Below are positions 30,294 to 42,426 of a DNA stretch of 64,000 bases, piece by piece. The stretch is from NCBI RefSeq assembly GCF_001280845.1, contig NZ_LGHP01000001.1, positions 3,173,786 to 3,237,785 on the forward strand. The letters are read 5' to 3'. The notes under the pieces were generated by a model. It was not told the origin of the DNA. It ran no database searches and was given only the letters and a program-made list of their open reading frames with translations. The position numbers were made by a program, and so were the translations under genes. The stretch's first letter is position 1. Each line of letters starts with the position of its first letter. This DNA is from Bacillus sp. FJAT-28004. Lineage in GTDB: Bacteria; Bacillota; Bacilli; Paenibacillales; Paenibacillaceae.

Positions 30294-32369
30294 TTACTCG
30301 CCTTTGTTCTTAGCAATGATCTCTTCAGAGATCGATTTTGGAACTTCTTCATAGTGAGAAAGCTCCATGGAGAATACGCCGCGTCCTTGTGTACCGGAAC
30401 GTAGTGTAGTGGAATAACCGAACATCTCGGAGAGAGGTACCTTGGAGCGGATAATTTGTGCACCTGCACGAGTATCCATACCTTCGATACGACCACGACG
30501 AGAGTTAAGCATACCCATAACATCGCCCATGTACTCTTCAGGAACAGTAACTTCAACCTTCATGATTGGCTCAAGAAGAACTGGCTTACATTTTTCTTTG
30601 GCAGCTTTAAGCGCCATCGATCCTGCAATTTTAAACGCCATCTCCGAGGAGTCAACATCATGGTACGATCCGTCAACAACCACAGCTTTAACATCAACGA
30701 GCGGGAAGCCGGCTACAACACCGTTCTTCATTGACTCTTCGATACCAGCTTGGATTGGAGCGATAAATTCACGAGGAATTGATCCACCAACAGTTTTGTT
30801 TTCGAATATAAAGCCTGAACCTGGCTCAAGTGGTGAAAACTCAACCCAACAATGACCGAATTGACCTTTACCACCGGATTGACGTACGAATTTACCTTCA
30901 ACCTTCGCAGCTTGACGGAACGTTTCACGGTAAGCAACTTGTGGTTTACCAACGTTTGTCTCAACTTTGAATTCACGGAACATACGGTCAACGAGAATCT
31001 CAAGGTGAAGCTCACCCATACCAGAAATAATCGTTTGGTTTGTTTCTTCATCCGTATGTGCGCGGAAAGTAGGATCTTCCTCAGCAAGCTTGGAAATCGC
31101 GATACCAAGTTTATCTTGGTCAGCTTTCGTTTTTGGTTCGATAGCAACCGAGATAACCGGCTCAGGGAAGTTCATCGATTCAAGAACGATGATGTGCTTC
31201 TCTTCGCAAAGAGTGTCGCCTGTAGTTGTATCTTTAAGACCAACTGCTGCAGCGATATCCCCAGAATAAACTTCTGAGATCTCTTGACGGGAGTTTGCAT
31301 GCATTTGTAGAATACGTCCAATCCGCTCACGTTTACCCTTTGTAGAGTTAAGAACGTAAGATCCGGATTTGAGTACGCCTGAATACACACGGAAGAAAGT
31401 CAGTCTACCAACATAAGGGTCAGTCATGATTTTGAATGCCAAAGCCGCGAACGGCTCTGAATCTGATGATGGACGTGAACCTTCTTCACCATCTTCAAGA
31501 GTACCTTTGATAGCTGGTACATCAAGCGGTGAAGGCAAGTAATCCACAACAGCATCCAACATCGGCTGAACACCTTTGTTACGGTATGAGGAGCCAGCTA
31601 CAACTGGGAAGATTTTAACTTCGCAAACACCTTTACGGAGTGCTGCTTTAATTTCTGGAATAGTGATTTCTTCACCTTCCAAATATTTCATCGTTAACTC
31701 TTCATCCAATTCTGCAACTTTCTCAATCAATTCCGTACGAAGTGCATCAACTTGCTCTACATACTCCGCAGGAATTTCGACTTTTTCTGGATCTTTACCG
31801 GTATCGTCTTTGTAGATATAAGCTACACGTTCAACGATATCGATAATACCTTTAAAGTCGCTCTCAGCGCCGATAGGTATTTGAATTGCTACGGCATTGG
31901 CACCTAGACGCTCACGCATGTCTTTAATTACGTTTAGGTAATCTGCACCAATGATATCCATTTTATTTACGTATGCAATCCGAGGTACGTTGTAACGGTC
32001 AGCCTGACGCCATACGGTTTCAGACTGTGGCTCAACGCCTTCTTTTGCACTGAAAACCCCAACGGCCCCGTCCAATACGCGTAGGGAACGTTCAACTTCA
32101 ACAGTGAAGTCAACGTGTCCCGGGGTGTCGATAATATTAATGCGGTGTCCATGCCATTGAGCAGTAGTCGCGGCAGACGTAATCGTAATACCGCGCTCTT
32201 GTTCTTGTTCCATCCAGTCCATCGTAGCTGCACCTTCGTGCACCTCTCCGATTTTGTGAGTACGGCCCGTGAAGAACAAAATCCGTTCAGTAGTTGTGGT
32301 TTTACCAGCATCAATATGCGCCATAATCCCGATGTTACGCGTATTATTCAAGGAGAACTCTCTTGACAT
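30294..32369 (-). CDS. fusA: Elongation factor G
   Basis: 691 residues, five domains, with G1 AHIDAGKT (17-24), DTPGHVDFT and NKMD motifs. It drives translocation and, with RRF, ribosome recycling. I noticed no obvious fusidic-acid resistance change, though only by eye. It lies between rpsG and tuf. Confidence 0.98.
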   Translation of the reverse strand: MSREFSLNNTRNIGIMAHIDAGKTTTTERILFFTGRTHKIGEVHEGAATMDWMEQEQERGITITSAATTAQWHGHRINIIDTPGHVDFTVEVERSLRVLDGAVGVFSAKEGVEPQSETVWRQADRYNVPRIAYVNKMDIIGADYLNVIKDMRERLGANAVAIQIPIGAESDFKGIIDIVERVAYIYKDDTGKDPEKVEIPAEYVEQVDALRTELIEKVAELDEELTMKYLEGEEITIPEIKAALRKGVCEVKIFPVVAGSSYRNKGVQPMLDAVVDYLPSPLDVPAIKGTLEDGEEGSRPSSDSEPFAALAFKIMTDPYVGRLTFFRVYSGVLKSGSYVLNSTKGKRERIGRILQMHANSRQEISEVYSGDIAAAVGLKDTTTGDTLCEEKHIIVLESMNFPEPVISVAIEPKTKADQDKLGIAISKLAEEDPTFRAHTDEETNQTIISGMGELHLEILVDRMFREFKVETNVGKPQVAYRETFRQAAKVEGKFVRQSGGKGQFGHCWVEFSPLEPGSGFIFENKTVGGSIPREFIAPIQAGIEESMKNGVVAGFPLVDVKAVVVDGSYHDVDSSEMAFKIAGSMALKAAKEKCKPVLLEPIMKVEVTVPEEYMGDVMGMLNSRRGRIEGMDTRAGAQIIRSKVPLSEMFGYSTTLRSGTQGRGVFSMELSHYEEVPKSISEEIIAKNKGE

Positions 32370-32398
32370 AAAATGGTCTCCTCTCGAATGTAAAGATT

Positions 32399-32869
32399 CT
32401 ACCAGCGGTAGTGAGCAAACGCTTTGTTCGCTTCAGCCATTTTGTGAGTATCTTCGCGCTTTTTAACAGCTGCGCCAGTGTTATTGGAAGCATCTGTGAT
32501 TTCAGCAGCTAAACGCTCTTCCATCGTTTTCTCACCGCGGTTACGTGAGTAGTTCACGAGCCAGCGGAGACCAAGTGCCGTACGGCGCTCTGGTTTAACT
32601 TCGATAGGCACCTGATAGTTTGCACCGCCGACACGGCGTGCTTTAACCTCAAGTACAGGCATAATATTTTTCAAAGCAGCTTCGAACACTTCCATCGGAT
32701 CTTTACCCGTGCGTTCTTGAATCAGTTTGAAAGCATCATACAATAGCGTTTGTGCAACGCCTCTTTTACCGTCAAGCATAATGCGGTTGATTAGGCGCGT
32801 TACCAGTTTGCTATTATATAGCGGATCTGGAAGCACATCGCGTTTCGTTACAGGACCTTTGCGTGGCAT
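32399..32869 (-). CDS. rpsG: 30S ribosomal protein S7
   Basis: 156 residues beginning [20 protein letters not shown], ending with the C-terminal helix that contacts E-site tRNA. The start at 32869 follows AAAGGGGGA; upstream in-frame codons are intergenic. Confidence 0.97.
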   Translation of the reverse strand: MPRKGPVTKRDVLPDPLYNSKLVTRLINRIMLDGKRGVAQTLLYDAFKLIQERTGKDPMEVFEAALKNIMPVLEVKARRVGGANYQVPIEVKPERRTALGLRWLVNYSRNRGEKTMEERLAAEITDASNNTGAAVKKREDTHKMAEANKAFAHYRW

Positions 32870-32935
32870 GAGAAAGTCCCCCTTTCTTCTAATAGTCGCT
32901 ATCTCTAGCATTTCAATGACCCGTTAGGGTTATTC

Positions 32936-33358
32936 TTATGATTTTTTAACTTTCGGACGTTTCGTACCGTATTTCGAACGAGCTTGCATACGGTTGTTTA
33001 CACCCGCAGTATCAAGTGCACCGCGAACGATATGATAACGTACTCCTGCTAAATCTTTTACTTTACCACCACGGATCAAAACAACGCTATGCTCTTGCAA
33101 GTTGTGTCCGATACCCGGAATGTAAGCCGTAACCTCTAAACGGTTCGTTAAACGAACACGAGCATATTTACGAAGTGCGGAGTTCGGTTTCCTTGGAGTC
33201 ATTGTACCTACACGAGTGCACACACCGCGTTTTTGAGGAGCGCTGATGTTAGTAGCTTCACGTTTCAATGCATTGAAACCTTTTTGCAATGCCGGCGATT
33301 TCGATTTAACGACTTTCGCTTGGCGTCCTTTACGGACTAGCTGGTTAATAGTTGGCAT
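32936..33358 (-). CDS. rpsL: 30S ribosomal protein S12, with Arg at position 56
   Basis: 140 residues, the Firmicute length. The decoding-centre loop reads [11 protein letters not shown]. The residue equivalent to Lys56 of B. subtilis and Lys42 of E. coli is Arg, encoded by AGG at 33193-33191, whereas every other arginine codon I read in this gene is CGT or CGC. Lys-to-Arg here is the classical streptomycin-resistance, non-restrictive change. The second loop ([15 protein letters not shown]) differs from B. subtilis only at variable positions. The gene precedes rpsG and follows the L7Ae-like gene. Confidence 0.97.
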   Translation of the reverse strand: MPTINQLVRKGRQAKVVKSKSPALQKGFNALKREATNISAPQKRGVCTRVGTMTPRKPNSALRKYARVRLTNRLEVTAYIPGIGHNLQEHSVVLIRGGKVKDLAGVRYHIVRGALDTAGVNNRMQARSKYGTKRPKVKKS

Positions 33359-33613
33359 GTTGCCACCCCCTTCCCTATATTCATGTCTTTTGAAAATATA
33401 AGCATTTACAAAGCAGTTGTTTATAAATCTACTTATATTTCTTCGCGTAACGAGCTCTTTCCACCAAAAGACGGCAATAGCCGTTTACGCATGTATGGTA
33501 GACATTTTACCTAAAATTAAGCCCACAGATCCAGGCGGTTCATAAAAGAACAAACAAAAGTTCTCGCCAGTTAATCATCGTTAAATAATCAACTAACAAA
33601 AACGGCTATTGCG
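33359..33613. other. Gap between the L7Ae-like gene and rpsL, with repeat copy A
   Basis: Besides repeat copy A (33393-33490), there is a 12-base inverted pair: GCAATAGCCGTT near 33474-33485 and AACGGCTATTGC near 33601-33612, the latter abutting the L7Ae-gene stop. No T-run terminator is seen on minus, so the str operon probably reads through. Confidence 0.6.
33393..33490 (+). repeat. Dispersed hairpin repeat, copy A
   Basis: AAAATATAAG (33394-33402 region) pairs with CTTATATTT (33432-33440). The tail TTCGCGTAACGAGCTC follows and ends GCCGTTTACGC at 33490. It aligns with copies B, C and D and lies inside the str operon leader region. Confidence 0.7.
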
Positions 33614-33844
33614 TTATTCTTCTTCGGTTACGAGCGCTGCCATTGCGGCCCCGACATCGATGCCGCAGGTTTCCCCGAGCTCTATCATCGTGTCGATCCA
33701 TTTCATTGGAACTCCCGCCCGCTCACATAGATGAACAATCTTCTCTTTCATCTGCGGATCTGCATCTCGTGCGACATAGACTTTAATGGCTCTTTGTTGC
33801 TCGAGCATCTTCGTCGTTTGCTTCGCGCCGACTTTGAATTGCAT
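33614..33844 (-). CDS. rplGB: L7Ae-like kink-turn RNA-binding protein (YbxF family)
   Basis: A 76-residue L7Ae/L30e/S12e-type protein beginning MQFKVGAKQTTKMLEQQRAI and containing the family ELGETCGIDVGAAMAALV motif. B. subtilis YbxF binds kink-turns and associates with ribosomes. The start at 33844 is preferred because AAGGTG lies seven bases upstream; the ATG at 33868 has no ribosome site. It is the first gene of the str operon. Confidence 0.88.
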   Translation of the reverse strand: MQFKVGAKQTTKMLEQQRAIKVYVARDADPQMKEKIVHLCERAGVPMKWIDTMIELGETCGIDVGAAMAALVTEEE

Positions 33845-33899
33845 GATAATCACCTTCAATTCTTCCATTCAGCGAACACACAATTAGGCACACTTCGAT

Positions 33900-33929
33900 A
33901 TATTAACACCTACATTGTGCTTGTGTCAA
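33900..33929 (-). promoter_or_regulatory. SigA promoter of the str operon
   Basis: On minus, -35 TTGACA (33929-33924) and -10 TAATAT (33905-33900) are 18 bases apart, about 55 bases before the L7Ae-like gene and downstream of the rpoC terminator. Confidence 0.75.
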
Positions 33930-33989
33930 GAAACTTCTAGGATAATCATTTGCAAATTTTTTGTAAATGAATTTCATACTGTAAACATA

Positions 33990-34041
33990 TAAAAGAGCGG
34001 ACATCTTCCACTTCCAAGGAAACGGAAGATGTGACGCTCCT
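33990..34041 (-). terminator. Terminator of rpoBC
   Basis: On minus, GGAGCGtcACATCTTCC pairs with GGAAGATGTcCGCTC, followed by TTTTATAT. It lies about 50 bases after the rpoC stop. Confidence 0.85.
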
Positions 34042-34089
34042 TCGATATTAGTTAGTATCCGGTTTTAAAAACATGATCTGCACAGACGT

Positions 34090-37000
34090 CTAGTCGACGG
34101 TTACAGCTTCTGTTTCTAGTTCCCCTTCAACTGCAGTAGTTGCTTCATCTTCTAGTCCAGCAAAGCGAATGTTACGATAACGGGCCATTCCAGTACCTGC
34201 TGGAATCAACTTACCGATAATAACATTTTCCTTGAGTCCAAGCAACTGGTCAACTTTGCCTTTAATAGCCGCATCAGTCAATACACGAGTTGTTTCTTGG
34301 AAAGAAGCTGCTGACAAGAACGAATCTGTCTCAAGCGATGCCTTCGTAATACCGAGCAAAACAGGTTTTGCAACAGCTGGTTCGAGATCTGCAAAAATCG
34401 CAGTGCGGTTTTGAGCTTCATATTCATGAATATCAACAAACGCACCAGGAAGCAATGTTGTGCCGCCTGCATCTACGATACGAATTTTACGGAGCATTTG
34501 TTTAATCATGACTTCAACGTGCTTGTCATTGATTTCTACCCCTTGATTTCGATAAACGCGCTGTACTTCTTGCAAAATGTAGTTTTGAACTCCGCGGATA
34601 CCTTTGATGCGCAGCATATCTTTCGGGTCAATAGAACCGTCAGTCAGCTCATCGCCGGCTTCGATTTGTTGACCTTGCGTTACGCGAATACGCGAACCAT
34701 AAGTAACAGCATACACTTTTGATTCCGCTTCACCTTGAACCTCGATTTCGCGACGGTCCTTAGCTTCACGAATTTCTTTAACCACACCGTCAAGCTCAGA
34801 GATAATCGCTTGACCTTTCGGATTACGCGCCTCAAACAACTCTTGAATACGCGGCAAACCTTGTGTGATATCATCGCCCGCTACGCCGCCCGTATGGAAC
34901 GTACGCATTGTAAGCTGTGTTCCTGGCTCCCCGATCGATTGAGCCGCAATAATGCCTACCGCTTCCCCAATTTCAACGTGCTTGCCAGTAGCAAGGTTAC
35001 GTCCGTAACAGATCTTACATACGCCATGACGTGCACGGCAGCTCAGTACGGAACGGATTTGTAGTTTTTCAACGCCAGCGTCAATAATTGCATCCGCTTT
35101 GTTCGAGTCAATCAACTCACTGCGGTTAACAATAATTTCGCCTGTTTTTGGATTACGAACCGTTTCAAACGCATAGCGGCCTTCAATACGGTCATAAAGA
35201 TCTTCAATAACCTCTTTACCGTCTTGAATTTTGCTTACGGAGAAGCCTTTATCGGTACCACAATCTTCTTCACGCACGATTACGTCTTGTGCAACGTCAA
35301 CAAGTCGACGAGTCAAGTAACCGGAATCGGCAGTACGAAGTGCTGTATCGGCAAGACCTTTCCGCGCTCCGTGAGTGGAAATAAAGTACTCGAGTACTGT
35401 AAGACCCTCGCGGAAGTTCGATTTAATTGGCAACTCGATGATACGACCGGATGGATTGGCCATCAGACCACGCATACCGCCAAGCTGTGTAATTTGAGAT
35501 TTATTACCCCGTGCTTTGGAGTCCACCATAAGCATGATGTTGTTATAACGATCCATCGATTTCATAAGAACTTCGGTGATCTCGTCTTTACATTTACTCC
35601 AAATACCGATAATCCGGTCATAACGCTCTTCGTTTGTAATCAAACCACGACGGTATTGATTCATAACAGTACCGACCTTCTCGTCGGAGCGCTTCATAAT
35701 TTCGTCTTTCTCTTTCGGGATGATAACGTCAGACACGCCGATCGTAATACCAGCCTTAGTTGAGTAAGTGAATCCAAGCTGCTTAATACGGTCAAGAAGC
35801 ATCGCAGTAAGCGTTGTGTGGTATTGGCGGAAGCATTCTGCAATAACTAATGCAAGATAGTCTTTACCGATCGCACCTGGCGTTTCGATTGCATCCAGGA
35901 ACTTAGGAAGATCGGCACCTTTTTCGTAAACGAAATATTTATCTGGTGTACCGTGCAAGAGGTTCGTTTTCGTTGCTTCGTTGATATAAGGGAAATCTTC
36001 AGGGAAAATTTCATTGAAGATTACTTTACCAACTGTTGTAACGAGCAGCGAATTCTGCTGTTGCTCGGTGAAGTTAACTTTTTTAAGCACACGAACCGGA
36101 ATGAAAATTCTGGCGTGCAAGGAAACAATACCACGTTGATAAGCAGAGATTGCTTCGTTAATAGTACCGAATACGGAACCACTACCTTTAGCTTCTTTGT
36201 TATCCATCGTTAAGTAGAAGCTTCCTAGAACCATATCCTGTGAAGGAGTAACGACTGGTTTGCCGTCTTTCGGGTTAAGGATATTGCCTGATGCAAGCAT
36301 GAGCAAACGAGCTTCTGCTTGTGCTTCAGCAGACAACGGAACGTGAACGGCCATTTGGTCACCGTCGAAGTCAGCGTTATACGCTGTACAAACGAGTGGG
36401 TGAAGCTTAATAGCGCGACCTTCAACCAAAATAGGTTCAAATGCTTGAATACCTAGTCTGTGAAGCGTCGGGGCACGGTTAAGCAATACCGGGTGCTCCT
36501 TGATTACTTCCTCAAGAACATCCCATACCTCAGGGCTTACGCGCTCAACCTTGCGCTTCGCACTTTTAATATTGTGTGCTAAGCCTTTATTAACAAGCTC
36601 TTTCATAACGAAAGGCTTGAACAATTCTAGTGCCATTTCCTTAGGAAGACCGCACTGGAACATTTTTAGGTTTGGACCTACAACGATAACCGAACGACCA
36701 GAGTAGTCAACCCGTTTACCGAGCAAGTTCTGACGGAAACGTCCTTGCTTACCTTTCAGCATATGGCTGAGGGATTTAAGCGGACGGTTACCCGGACCTG
36801 TTACAGGGCGACCGCGACGACCGTTATCGATCAATGCGTCAACCGCTTCTTGCAGCATCCGTTTTTCATTTTGCACGATAATATCAGGAGCGCCTAAATC
36901 AAGCAGACGCTTCAGACGGTTGTTACGGTTAATAACACGGCGATACAAGTCATTGAGGTCGGAAGTCGCAAAACGTCCACCATCAAGCTGTACCATCGGA

Positions 37001-37716
37001 CGAAGCTCAGGAGGAATGACAGGAAGCACGTCTAGAATCATCCATTCCGGTTCGTTACCGGAATTACGGAATGCTTCTACCACTTCAAGACGCTTGATCG
37101 CACGATTGCGTCGTTGTCCTTGAGCGGTACGCAGTTCTTCTTTCAATTGCTCCAATTCTTTGTCAACGTCGATATCTTGCAAAAGCTTTTTAACAGCTTC
37201 GGCACCCATACCAGCATGGAATCCATACCCGTATTTCTCACGGTAGCTGCGGTATTCCTTCTCCGAAAGGAGTTGTTTTTTCTCAAGCGGGGTATCACCT
37301 GGATCCGTTACTACATAGGATGCGAAATAAATAATCTCCTCAAGCGAACGAGGCGACATATCAAGTGCAAGACCCATGCGGCTCGGAATACCTTTGAAGT
37401 ACCAAATATGAGAAACTGGAGCTGCTAGCTCAATGTGACCCATACGTTCGCGGCGAACTTTAGCGCGAGTTACTTCAACGCCACAGCGATCACAAACGAC
37501 ACCTTTATAGCGTACACGTTTGTATTTACCGCAATGACATTCCCAGTCTTTTGTAGGTCCAAAAATTTTCTCGCAGAAGAGTCCTTCCTTCTCCGGTTTT
37601 AAGGTCCTATAGTTGATCGTCTCCGGCTTTTTAACTTCTCCGCGGGACCACGAGCGAATTTTATCCGGCGAAGCCAGACCTATCTTCATATACTCGAAGT
37701 TGTTCACGTCCAACAA
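34090..37716 (-). CDS. rpoC: RNA polymerase subunit beta'
   Basis: 1208 residues. The N-terminal zinc ribbon is [20 protein letters not shown], the catalytic Mg motif is NADFDGDQM, the bridge helix and trigger loop lie around [16 protein letters not shown], and a second cysteine set is [13 protein letters not shown]. The start is TTG at 37716 ([10 protein letters not shown]), as in B. subtilis, with GGAGGAGGG seven bases upstream; the ATG 30 bases upstream would place the ribosome site within the gene. It is 95 bases after rpoB. Confidence 0.97.
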   Translation of the reverse strand: MLDVNNFEYMKIGLASPDKIRSWSRGEVKKPETINYRTLKPEKEGLFCEKIFGPTKDWECHCGKYKRVRYKGVVCDRCGVEVTRAKVRRERMGHIELAAPVSHIWYFKGIPSRMGLALDMSPRSLEEIIYFASYVVTDPGDTPLEKKQLLSEKEYRSYREKYGYGFHAGMGAEAVKKLLQDIDVDKELEQLKEELRTAQGQRRNRAIKRLEVVEAFRNSGNEPEWMILDVLPVIPPELRPMVQLDGGRFATSDLNDLYRRVINRNNRLKRLLDLGAPDIIVQNEKRMLQEAVDALIDNGRRGRPVTGPGNRPLKSLSHMLKGKQGRFRQNLLGKRVDYSGRSVIVVGPNLKMFQCGLPKEMALELFKPFVMKELVNKGLAHNIKSAKRKVERVSPEVWDVLEEVIKEHPVLLNRAPTLHRLGIQAFEPILVEGRAIKLHPLVCTAYNADFDGDQMAVHVPLSAEAQAEARLLMLASGNILNPKDGKPVVTPSQDMVLGSFYLTMDNKEAKGSGSVFGTINEAISAYQRGIVSLHARIFIPVRVLKKVNFTEQQQNSLLVTTVGKVIFNEIFPEDFPYINEATKTNLLHGTPDKYFVYEKGADLPKFLDAIETPGAIGKDYLALVIAECFRQYHTTLTAMLLDRIKQLGFTYSTKAGITIGVSDVIIPKEKDEIMKRSDEKVGTVMNQYRRGLITNEERYDRIIGIWSKCKDEITEVLMKSMDRYNNIMLMVDSKARGNKSQITQLGGMRGLMANPSGRIIELPIKSNFREGLTVLEYFISTHGARKGLADTALRTADSGYLTRRLVDVAQDVIVREEDCGTDKGFSVSKIQDGKEVIEDLYDRIEGRYAFETVRNPKTGEIIVNRSELIDSNKADAIIDAGVEKLQIRSVLSCRARHGVCKICYGRNLATGKHVEIGEAVGIIAAQSIGEPGTQLTMRTFHTGGVAGDDITQGLPRIQELFEARNPKGQAIISELDGVVKEIREAKDRREIEVQGEAESKVYAVTYGSRIRVTQGQQIEAGDELTDGSIDPKDMLRIKGIRGVQNYILQEVQRVYRNQGVEINDKHVEVMIKQMLRKIRIVDAGGTTLLPGAFVDIHEYEAQNRTAIFADLEPAVAKPVLLGITKASLETDSFLSAASFQETTRVLTDAAIKGKVDQLLGLKENVIIGKLIPAGTGMARYRNIRFAGLEDEATTAVEGELETEAVTVD

Positions 37717-37811
37717 GGAGCAACCCTCCTCCGTCATGTATGACAATGTCTATCTAATCAGCTAGATTCCGTCATAGGCGCGTGACCATGTGACGGAATC
37801 CAGCAACTAGT

Positions 37812-40800
37812 TTATTCAGTAGCAGCGCCGACCTCGGCACCTTCTATATTGAGGTTGAGCTTATCACCCGTTGCCTCGTCTTCATCATCCATTTCCTTCA
37901 TTTCGATCTCTTCTTCATTCTCGGATAGGATTTTAACGTCCATACCCAAACTTTGAAGCTCTTTGATCAAAACTTTGAACGATTCCGGAACACCTGGTTC
38001 TGGTACGTTTTCACCTTTGACAATGGATTCGTACGTTTTCACACGACCAACCACGTCATCGGATTTAACAGTCAATATTTCTTGAAGCGTGTACGCAGCG
38101 CCATATGCCTCAAGCGCCCATACCTCCATCTCCCCGAAACGTTGTCCACCGAACTGTGCTTTACCACCCAGCGGCTGTTGTGTAACGAGTGAGTAAGGAC
38201 CAGTGGAACGGGCATGGATTTTATCGTCGACCATGTGCGCCAGTTTGATCATGTACATGACCCCAACTGTAACTTCACGTTCGAAATTCTCACCTGTCCG
38301 TCCGTCATACAGTACGGTTTTACCGTTACGCTGCATGCCTGCTTCTTCCATCGCATCAAAAACGTCATTCTCGCGCGCGCCGTCAAATACCGGCGTAGCA
38401 GCGTGGATGCCGAGATGCTTACAAGCCATACCTAAGTGAACTTCAAGCGCCTGACCGATGTTCATCCGCGACGGTACGCCGAGCGGGTTAAGAACAACTT
38501 CTACAGGTGTGCCATCCGGTAGGAAAGGCATATCTTCTTCAGGCATGATACGAGCGATTACCCCTTTGTTACCATGACGTCCGGCCATTTTGTCGCCTTC
38601 GGAAATTTTCCGTTTTTGAGCAATATAAGCACGAACGAGCTGGTTAACGCCTGGTGGCAATTCGTCGCCATTCTCCCGCGTAAATACTTTAACGTCAACA
38701 ACGATGCCGTCTGTACCATGTGGTACGCGCAGCGATGTATCACGTACTTCACGAGCCTTCTCACCAAAGATAGCGTGCAGCAATCTTTCTTCCGCAGTCA
38801 GTTCTGTTACACCCTTAGGCGTTACTTTACCAACAAGGATATCACCAGCGCCAATTTCAGCTCCGACACGAATGATTCCGCGCTCATCTAGGTTGCGAAG
38901 AGCATCTTCGCCGACATTCGGAATGTCGCGTGTAATTTCTTCAGGTCCAAGCTTCGTATCACGAGCCTCAGACTCGTATTCCTCGATGTGAATGGATGTA
39001 TAAACATCCTCTTTCACTAGCTTTTCACTAAGTAGGATCGCATCCTCATAGTTGTAGCCTTCCCACGTCATGAATGCAACGACTACGTTGCGTCCAAGAG
39101 CCAATTCGCCTTTTTCAGTGGAAGGACCATCCGCAAGGATATCACCTTTCTTAATAACGTCGCCTTTACGTACAAGCGGGCGTTGATTGATGCACGTTCC
39201 TTGGTTAGAGCGCATAAACTTGTGTAGTTTATGTTTTACCAAGTCACCAGTAACTGGCTTTCCATCGATTTGCTCGACGCGACGAAGCCAGATTTCATTA
39301 GCGGAAGAACGTTCAATTATACCGTCATGCTTCGCTACGATACAAACGCCTGAGTCTTTCGCTGCTTTGTGCTCCATACCTGTACCAACAAGTGGTGATC
39401 TAGGGATAAGAAGAGGTACCGCTTGACGTTGCATGTTGGATCCCATGAGGGCACGGTTGGAGTCATCGTTTTCCAAGAAAGGAATTAACGCTGTCGCAAC
39501 GGATACTACCTGTTTAGGCGATACGTCCATGTAATCAACGCGATCACTAGGCATAGTCAAGATGTTGTCGGCTTGTTTATTGTAACGAACGATCGTATTC
39601 TCTTCTGCAAACTTGTCCTCTGAAGTCAGCTTCGCATTCGCTTGCGCGATTACGTAGTTATCTTCCTCGTCAGCAGTCAGATATGCGATTTGCTCTGTAA
39701 CAATACCCGTCTTCGGATCTACCCAACGATATGGTGCTTCAATGAAGCCATATTCGTTAATACGAGCAAAGGAAGACAAGGAGTTGATCAAACCGATATT
39801 CGGGCCCTCTGGCGTCTCGATCGGACACATACGCCCGTAATGGGAGTGATGGACGTCACGAACTTCAAAGCCCGCGCGTTCCCGAGTCAAACCGCCGGGT
39901 CCGAGTGCAGATAAACGACGCTTATGCGTCAGTTCAGCAAGCGGATTCGTTTGGTCCATAAACTGGGACAGCTGCGAGGAGCCGAAGAACTCTTTTATAG
40001 ATGCAATAACCGGACGAATGTTAATTAGCGCTTGTGGCGTAATCGCATTCGCGTCTTGAATGGACATTCTCTCGCGCACTACGCGCTCCATACGAGACAG
40101 ACCGATACGGAATTGGTTTTGAAGCAGCTCGCCAACAGAACGCAGACGACGGTTACCCAGATGATCGATATCATCCGTACTGCCTACGCCATGAAGCAAG
40201 TTGATAAAGTAGTTAATGGAAGAAATGATGTCCGCAGGCGTGATATGCTTCACGGATTTATCAATTATGCCATTCGCAATTACTTTAATTACTTTGCTTT
40301 CGTCATATGGTGAGAATACGCTGATTGTTTGTAGTGGAATACTATCAGCATCAAGCACGCCATTAGCAACGTGATATGTCTTAAAGCCAACATCCTTCTC
40401 AAGCTTCTCGAGAATTTCATCGAGCAAGCGACGGTCAATCATTTGTCCGGATTCAGCGATAATCTCGCCAGTCGTAGGATCAACTAGATTTTCCGCGAGC
40501 CGTTGGTTAAACAAACGGTTCTTGATGTGAAGTTTTTTGTTTATTTTGTAACGGCCTACATTGGCCAAGTCATAACGTTTTGGATCAAAGAAACGAGCAA
40601 CTAGCAAGCTCTTCGCATTATCCAAAGTTGGAGGCTCGCCTGGACGAAGACGCTCATAAATTTCGATAAGCGCTTTTTCAGTCGAATCCGTGTTATCTTT
40701 GTCTAACGTGTTGCGAATGTACTCATCATGTCCTAGCAGTTCTAGAATCTCAGCGTCAGTACCGAATCCAAGTGAACGCAAAAGTACCGTTACCGGTATT

Positions 40801-41363
40801 TTCCGGGTCCGGTCAATACGAACGTAGATGATATCTTTAGCATCCGTTTCAAGCTCTAGCCAAGCGCCACGGTTAGGAATAACAGTAGCTGTGTAGTTTT
40901 TCTTCCCGTTTTTATCGACCTTCGTGCTGAAGTACACACTCGGGGATCGAACCAATTGGCTGACTATGACACGCTCGGCTCCGTTAATAATAAACGTACC
41001 TGTCTCTGTCATAAGCGGGAAATCACCCATGAAAACTTCTTGTTCCTTTACTTCGCCAGTTTCCTTATTGAAAAGTCGCACCTTAACGCGTAAAGGAGCT
41101 GCATACGTCACATCGCGCTCTTTTGATTCATCGACCGAATATTTCGGTTCGCCCAAGCTATAGTCGATAAACTCAAGCGATAGATTGCCCGTAAAGTCCG
41201 AAATCGGAGAAATATCTTGGAACAACTCAATTAGGTCGCTGTCCAAAAACTTCTCATACGATTTTTGTTGGATTTCAATCAGGTTCGGGACTTCCAGCAC
41301 CTCGTTGATCCTGGCGTAGCTTCTGCGCGCACGCCGACCATACTGAACAAGTTGTCCTGCCAA
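37812..41363 (-). CDS. rpoB: RNA polymerase subunit beta
   Basis: 1183 residues. The rifampicin region [20 protein letters not shown], followed by [11 protein letters not shown], is wild type. The start is TTG at 41363 ([10 protein letters not shown]), with GGGGTGAGG upstream, as in B. subtilis; an in-frame ATG at 41381 is the alternative. The C-terminus is acidic. It is transcribed with rpoC from a promoter about 300 bases upstream. Confidence 0.97.
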   Translation of the reverse strand: MAGQLVQYGRRARRSYARINEVLEVPNLIEIQQKSYEKFLDSDLIELFQDISPISDFTGNLSLEFIDYSLGEPKYSVDESKERDVTYAAPLRVKVRLFNKETGEVKEQEVFMGDFPLMTETGTFIINGAERVIVSQLVRSPSVYFSTKVDKNGKKNYTATVIPNRGAWLELETDAKDIIYVRIDRTRKIPVTVLLRSLGFGTDAEILELLGHDEYIRNTLDKDNTDSTEKALIEIYERLRPGEPPTLDNAKSLLVARFFDPKRYDLANVGRYKINKKLHIKNRLFNQRLAENLVDPTTGEIIAESGQMIDRRLLDEILEKLEKDVGFKTYHVANGVLDADSIPLQTISVFSPYDESKVIKVIANGIIDKSVKHITPADIISSINYFINLLHGVGSTDDIDHLGNRRLRSVGELLQNQFRIGLSRMERVVRERMSIQDANAITPQALINIRPVIASIKEFFGSSQLSQFMDQTNPLAELTHKRRLSALGPGGLTRERAGFEVRDVHHSHYGRMCPIETPEGPNIGLINSLSSFARINEYGFIEAPYRWVDPKTGIVTEQIAYLTADEEDNYVIAQANAKLTSEDKFAEENTIVRYNKQADNILTMPSDRVDYMDVSPKQVVSVATALIPFLENDDSNRALMGSNMQRQAVPLLIPRSPLVGTGMEHKAAKDSGVCIVAKHDGIIERSSANEIWLRRVEQIDGKPVTGDLVKHKLHKFMRSNQGTCINQRPLVRKGDVIKKGDILADGPSTEKGELALGRNVVVAFMTWEGYNYEDAILLSEKLVKEDVYTSIHIEEYESEARDTKLGPEEITRDIPNVGEDALRNLDERGIIRVGAEIGAGDILVGKVTPKGVTELTAEERLLHAIFGEKAREVRDTSLRVPHGTDGIVVDVKVFTRENGDELPPGVNQLVRAYIAQKRKISEGDKMAGRHGNKGVIARIMPEEDMPFLPDGTPVEVVLNPLGVPSRMNIGQALEVHLGMACKHLGIHAATPVFDGARENDVFDAMEEAGMQRNGKTVLYDGRTGENFEREVTVGVMYMIKLAHMVDDKIHARSTGPYSLVTQQPLGGKAQFGGQRFGEMEVWALEAYGAAYTLQEILTVKSDDVVGRVKTYESIVKGENVPEPGVPESFKVLIKELQSLGMDVKILSENEEEIEMKEMDDEDEATGDKLNLNIEGAEVGAATE

Positions 41364-41565
41364 CTTAACCTCACCCCTCATGTCTGTATCACAGCATCGA
41401 TAATCACTGCGTCACTATAGACGAACCAGCCGCCTATATAGTCAAATAAAGAAAAGCCCTTATCGAATGGTTCGAAAAAAGAGCATGTTCCGGCAGTTAA
41501 CCAATCACAGCGCGGCCGTGACAGTCTCATATCAAATAATTTTGCCCAAAACGTAAACATTATAC

Positions 41566-41630
41566 GTCAAATGTGTAAAACTTATGCATTCCGCGCTTTA
41601 AATTTACACTTGACATTTTAGTTAACTAAA
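41566..41630 (-). promoter_or_regulatory. rpoB leader with a long inverted repeat and a palindrome
   Basis: In the 5' leader, GTCAAATGTGTAAAA (41566-41580) and TTTACACTTGAC (41603-41614) form an imperfect inverted repeat. Next to it is TTTAGTTAACTAAA, a perfect 14-base palindrome at 41617-41630. These may be protein-binding sites or leader structure; function unknown. Confidence 0.45.
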
Positions 41631-41659
41631 GAGATCGAGCCCAATTTAATGCTGACATT

Positions 41660-41688
41660 TTATAATCTTACCATATTGCAAATGTCAA
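41660..41688 (-). promoter_or_regulatory. SigA promoter of rpoBC
   Basis: On minus, -35 TTGACA (41688-41683) and -10 TTATAA (41665-41660) are 17 bases apart (TATAAA at 18 is an alternative register). It implies a leader of nearly 300 bases before rpoB. Confidence 0.75.
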
Positions 41689-41747
41689 GTCAATAAATAT
41701 TATTCGGTTTTCAAACATATTTTCAAAACATCTTTTTACTATTTTAT

Positions 41748-42347
41748 CTAAGCTTTTACAGCTCTAAAAATTCGGTACCCTTTATCCTTCGTTACTTCTT
41801 CTACTTCTGCGAATAATGACTCCAATTTAGCTTTCGCTGAAGGCGCCCCTTGCTTCTTCTGAATGACAATCCACATGCTGCCACCTTGTTCAAGCAATGC
41901 ATAACCTTCTTCAAAAATCCGATGCACGACCGTCTTGCCCGCCCTGATAGGTGGATTCGTTACGATTACATCGAATTTCATATGCTTAACTGCTTCAAAT
42001 AGATCACTCTGCAAAACAGTAACATTAGAAATCTGATTAAGCTTTGCATTCTCGCGTGAAAGCTCTACTGCTCTTTCATTTATGTCTATCATCGTTACTT
42101 GCCCATGCTCAGCGAGTTTTGCTGATGTTAATCCAATAGGACCATAACCACAGCCTACGTCAAGAATCTTTGCATTTGCATTCAGCTCCAAAGCATCGAT
42201 CAACACCTGACTCCCGTAATCAACTCCTGATTTCGAGAATACGCCGGCATCCGTCATAAACTTCAAAGAAAAGCCTCGCAGTGATGCTTCATGAACTTGA
42301 CGATTATGCTTAACATCTGGGCTCTGTGAGTAATAGTGATTCGACAT
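41748..42347 (-). CDS. rsmC: 16S rRNA (guanine-N2) methyltransferase, RsmC/YbxB type
   Basis: 199 residues, a class I SAM-dependent methyltransferase. The SAM motif is ILDVGCGYGPIG (about 61-72), the acidic residue follows in TMIDINERA, and the catalytic motif is VTNPPIRAG, diagnostic of N-methylation of guanine. It corresponds to B. subtilis YbxB, between rplL and rpoB. RsmC in E. coli modifies G1207 of 16S rRNA; the exact target here is inferred. Confidence 0.85.
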   Translation of the reverse strand: MSNHYYSQSPDVKHNRQVHEASLRGFSLKFMTDAGVFSKSGVDYGSQVLIDALELNANAKILDVGCGYGPIGLTSAKLAEHGQVTMIDINERAVELSRENAKLNQISNVTVLQSDLFEAVKHMKFDVIVTNPPIRAGKTVVHRIFEEGYALLEQGGSMWIVIQKKQGAPSAKAKLESLFAEVEEVTKDKGYRIFRAVKA

Positions 42348-42426
42348 TATTCATCACTCCCCGCTATTCCATATTGCATCGAGTATATTAAAACCGCCTA
42401 GCTTCAGCGAAAAATACTCAATTCTC

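Noticed and set aside
39850..40020. A possible rifampicin-resistance change in rpoB
   Set aside because: The resistance cluster from [10 protein letters not shown] to [10 protein letters not shown] reads as wild type.
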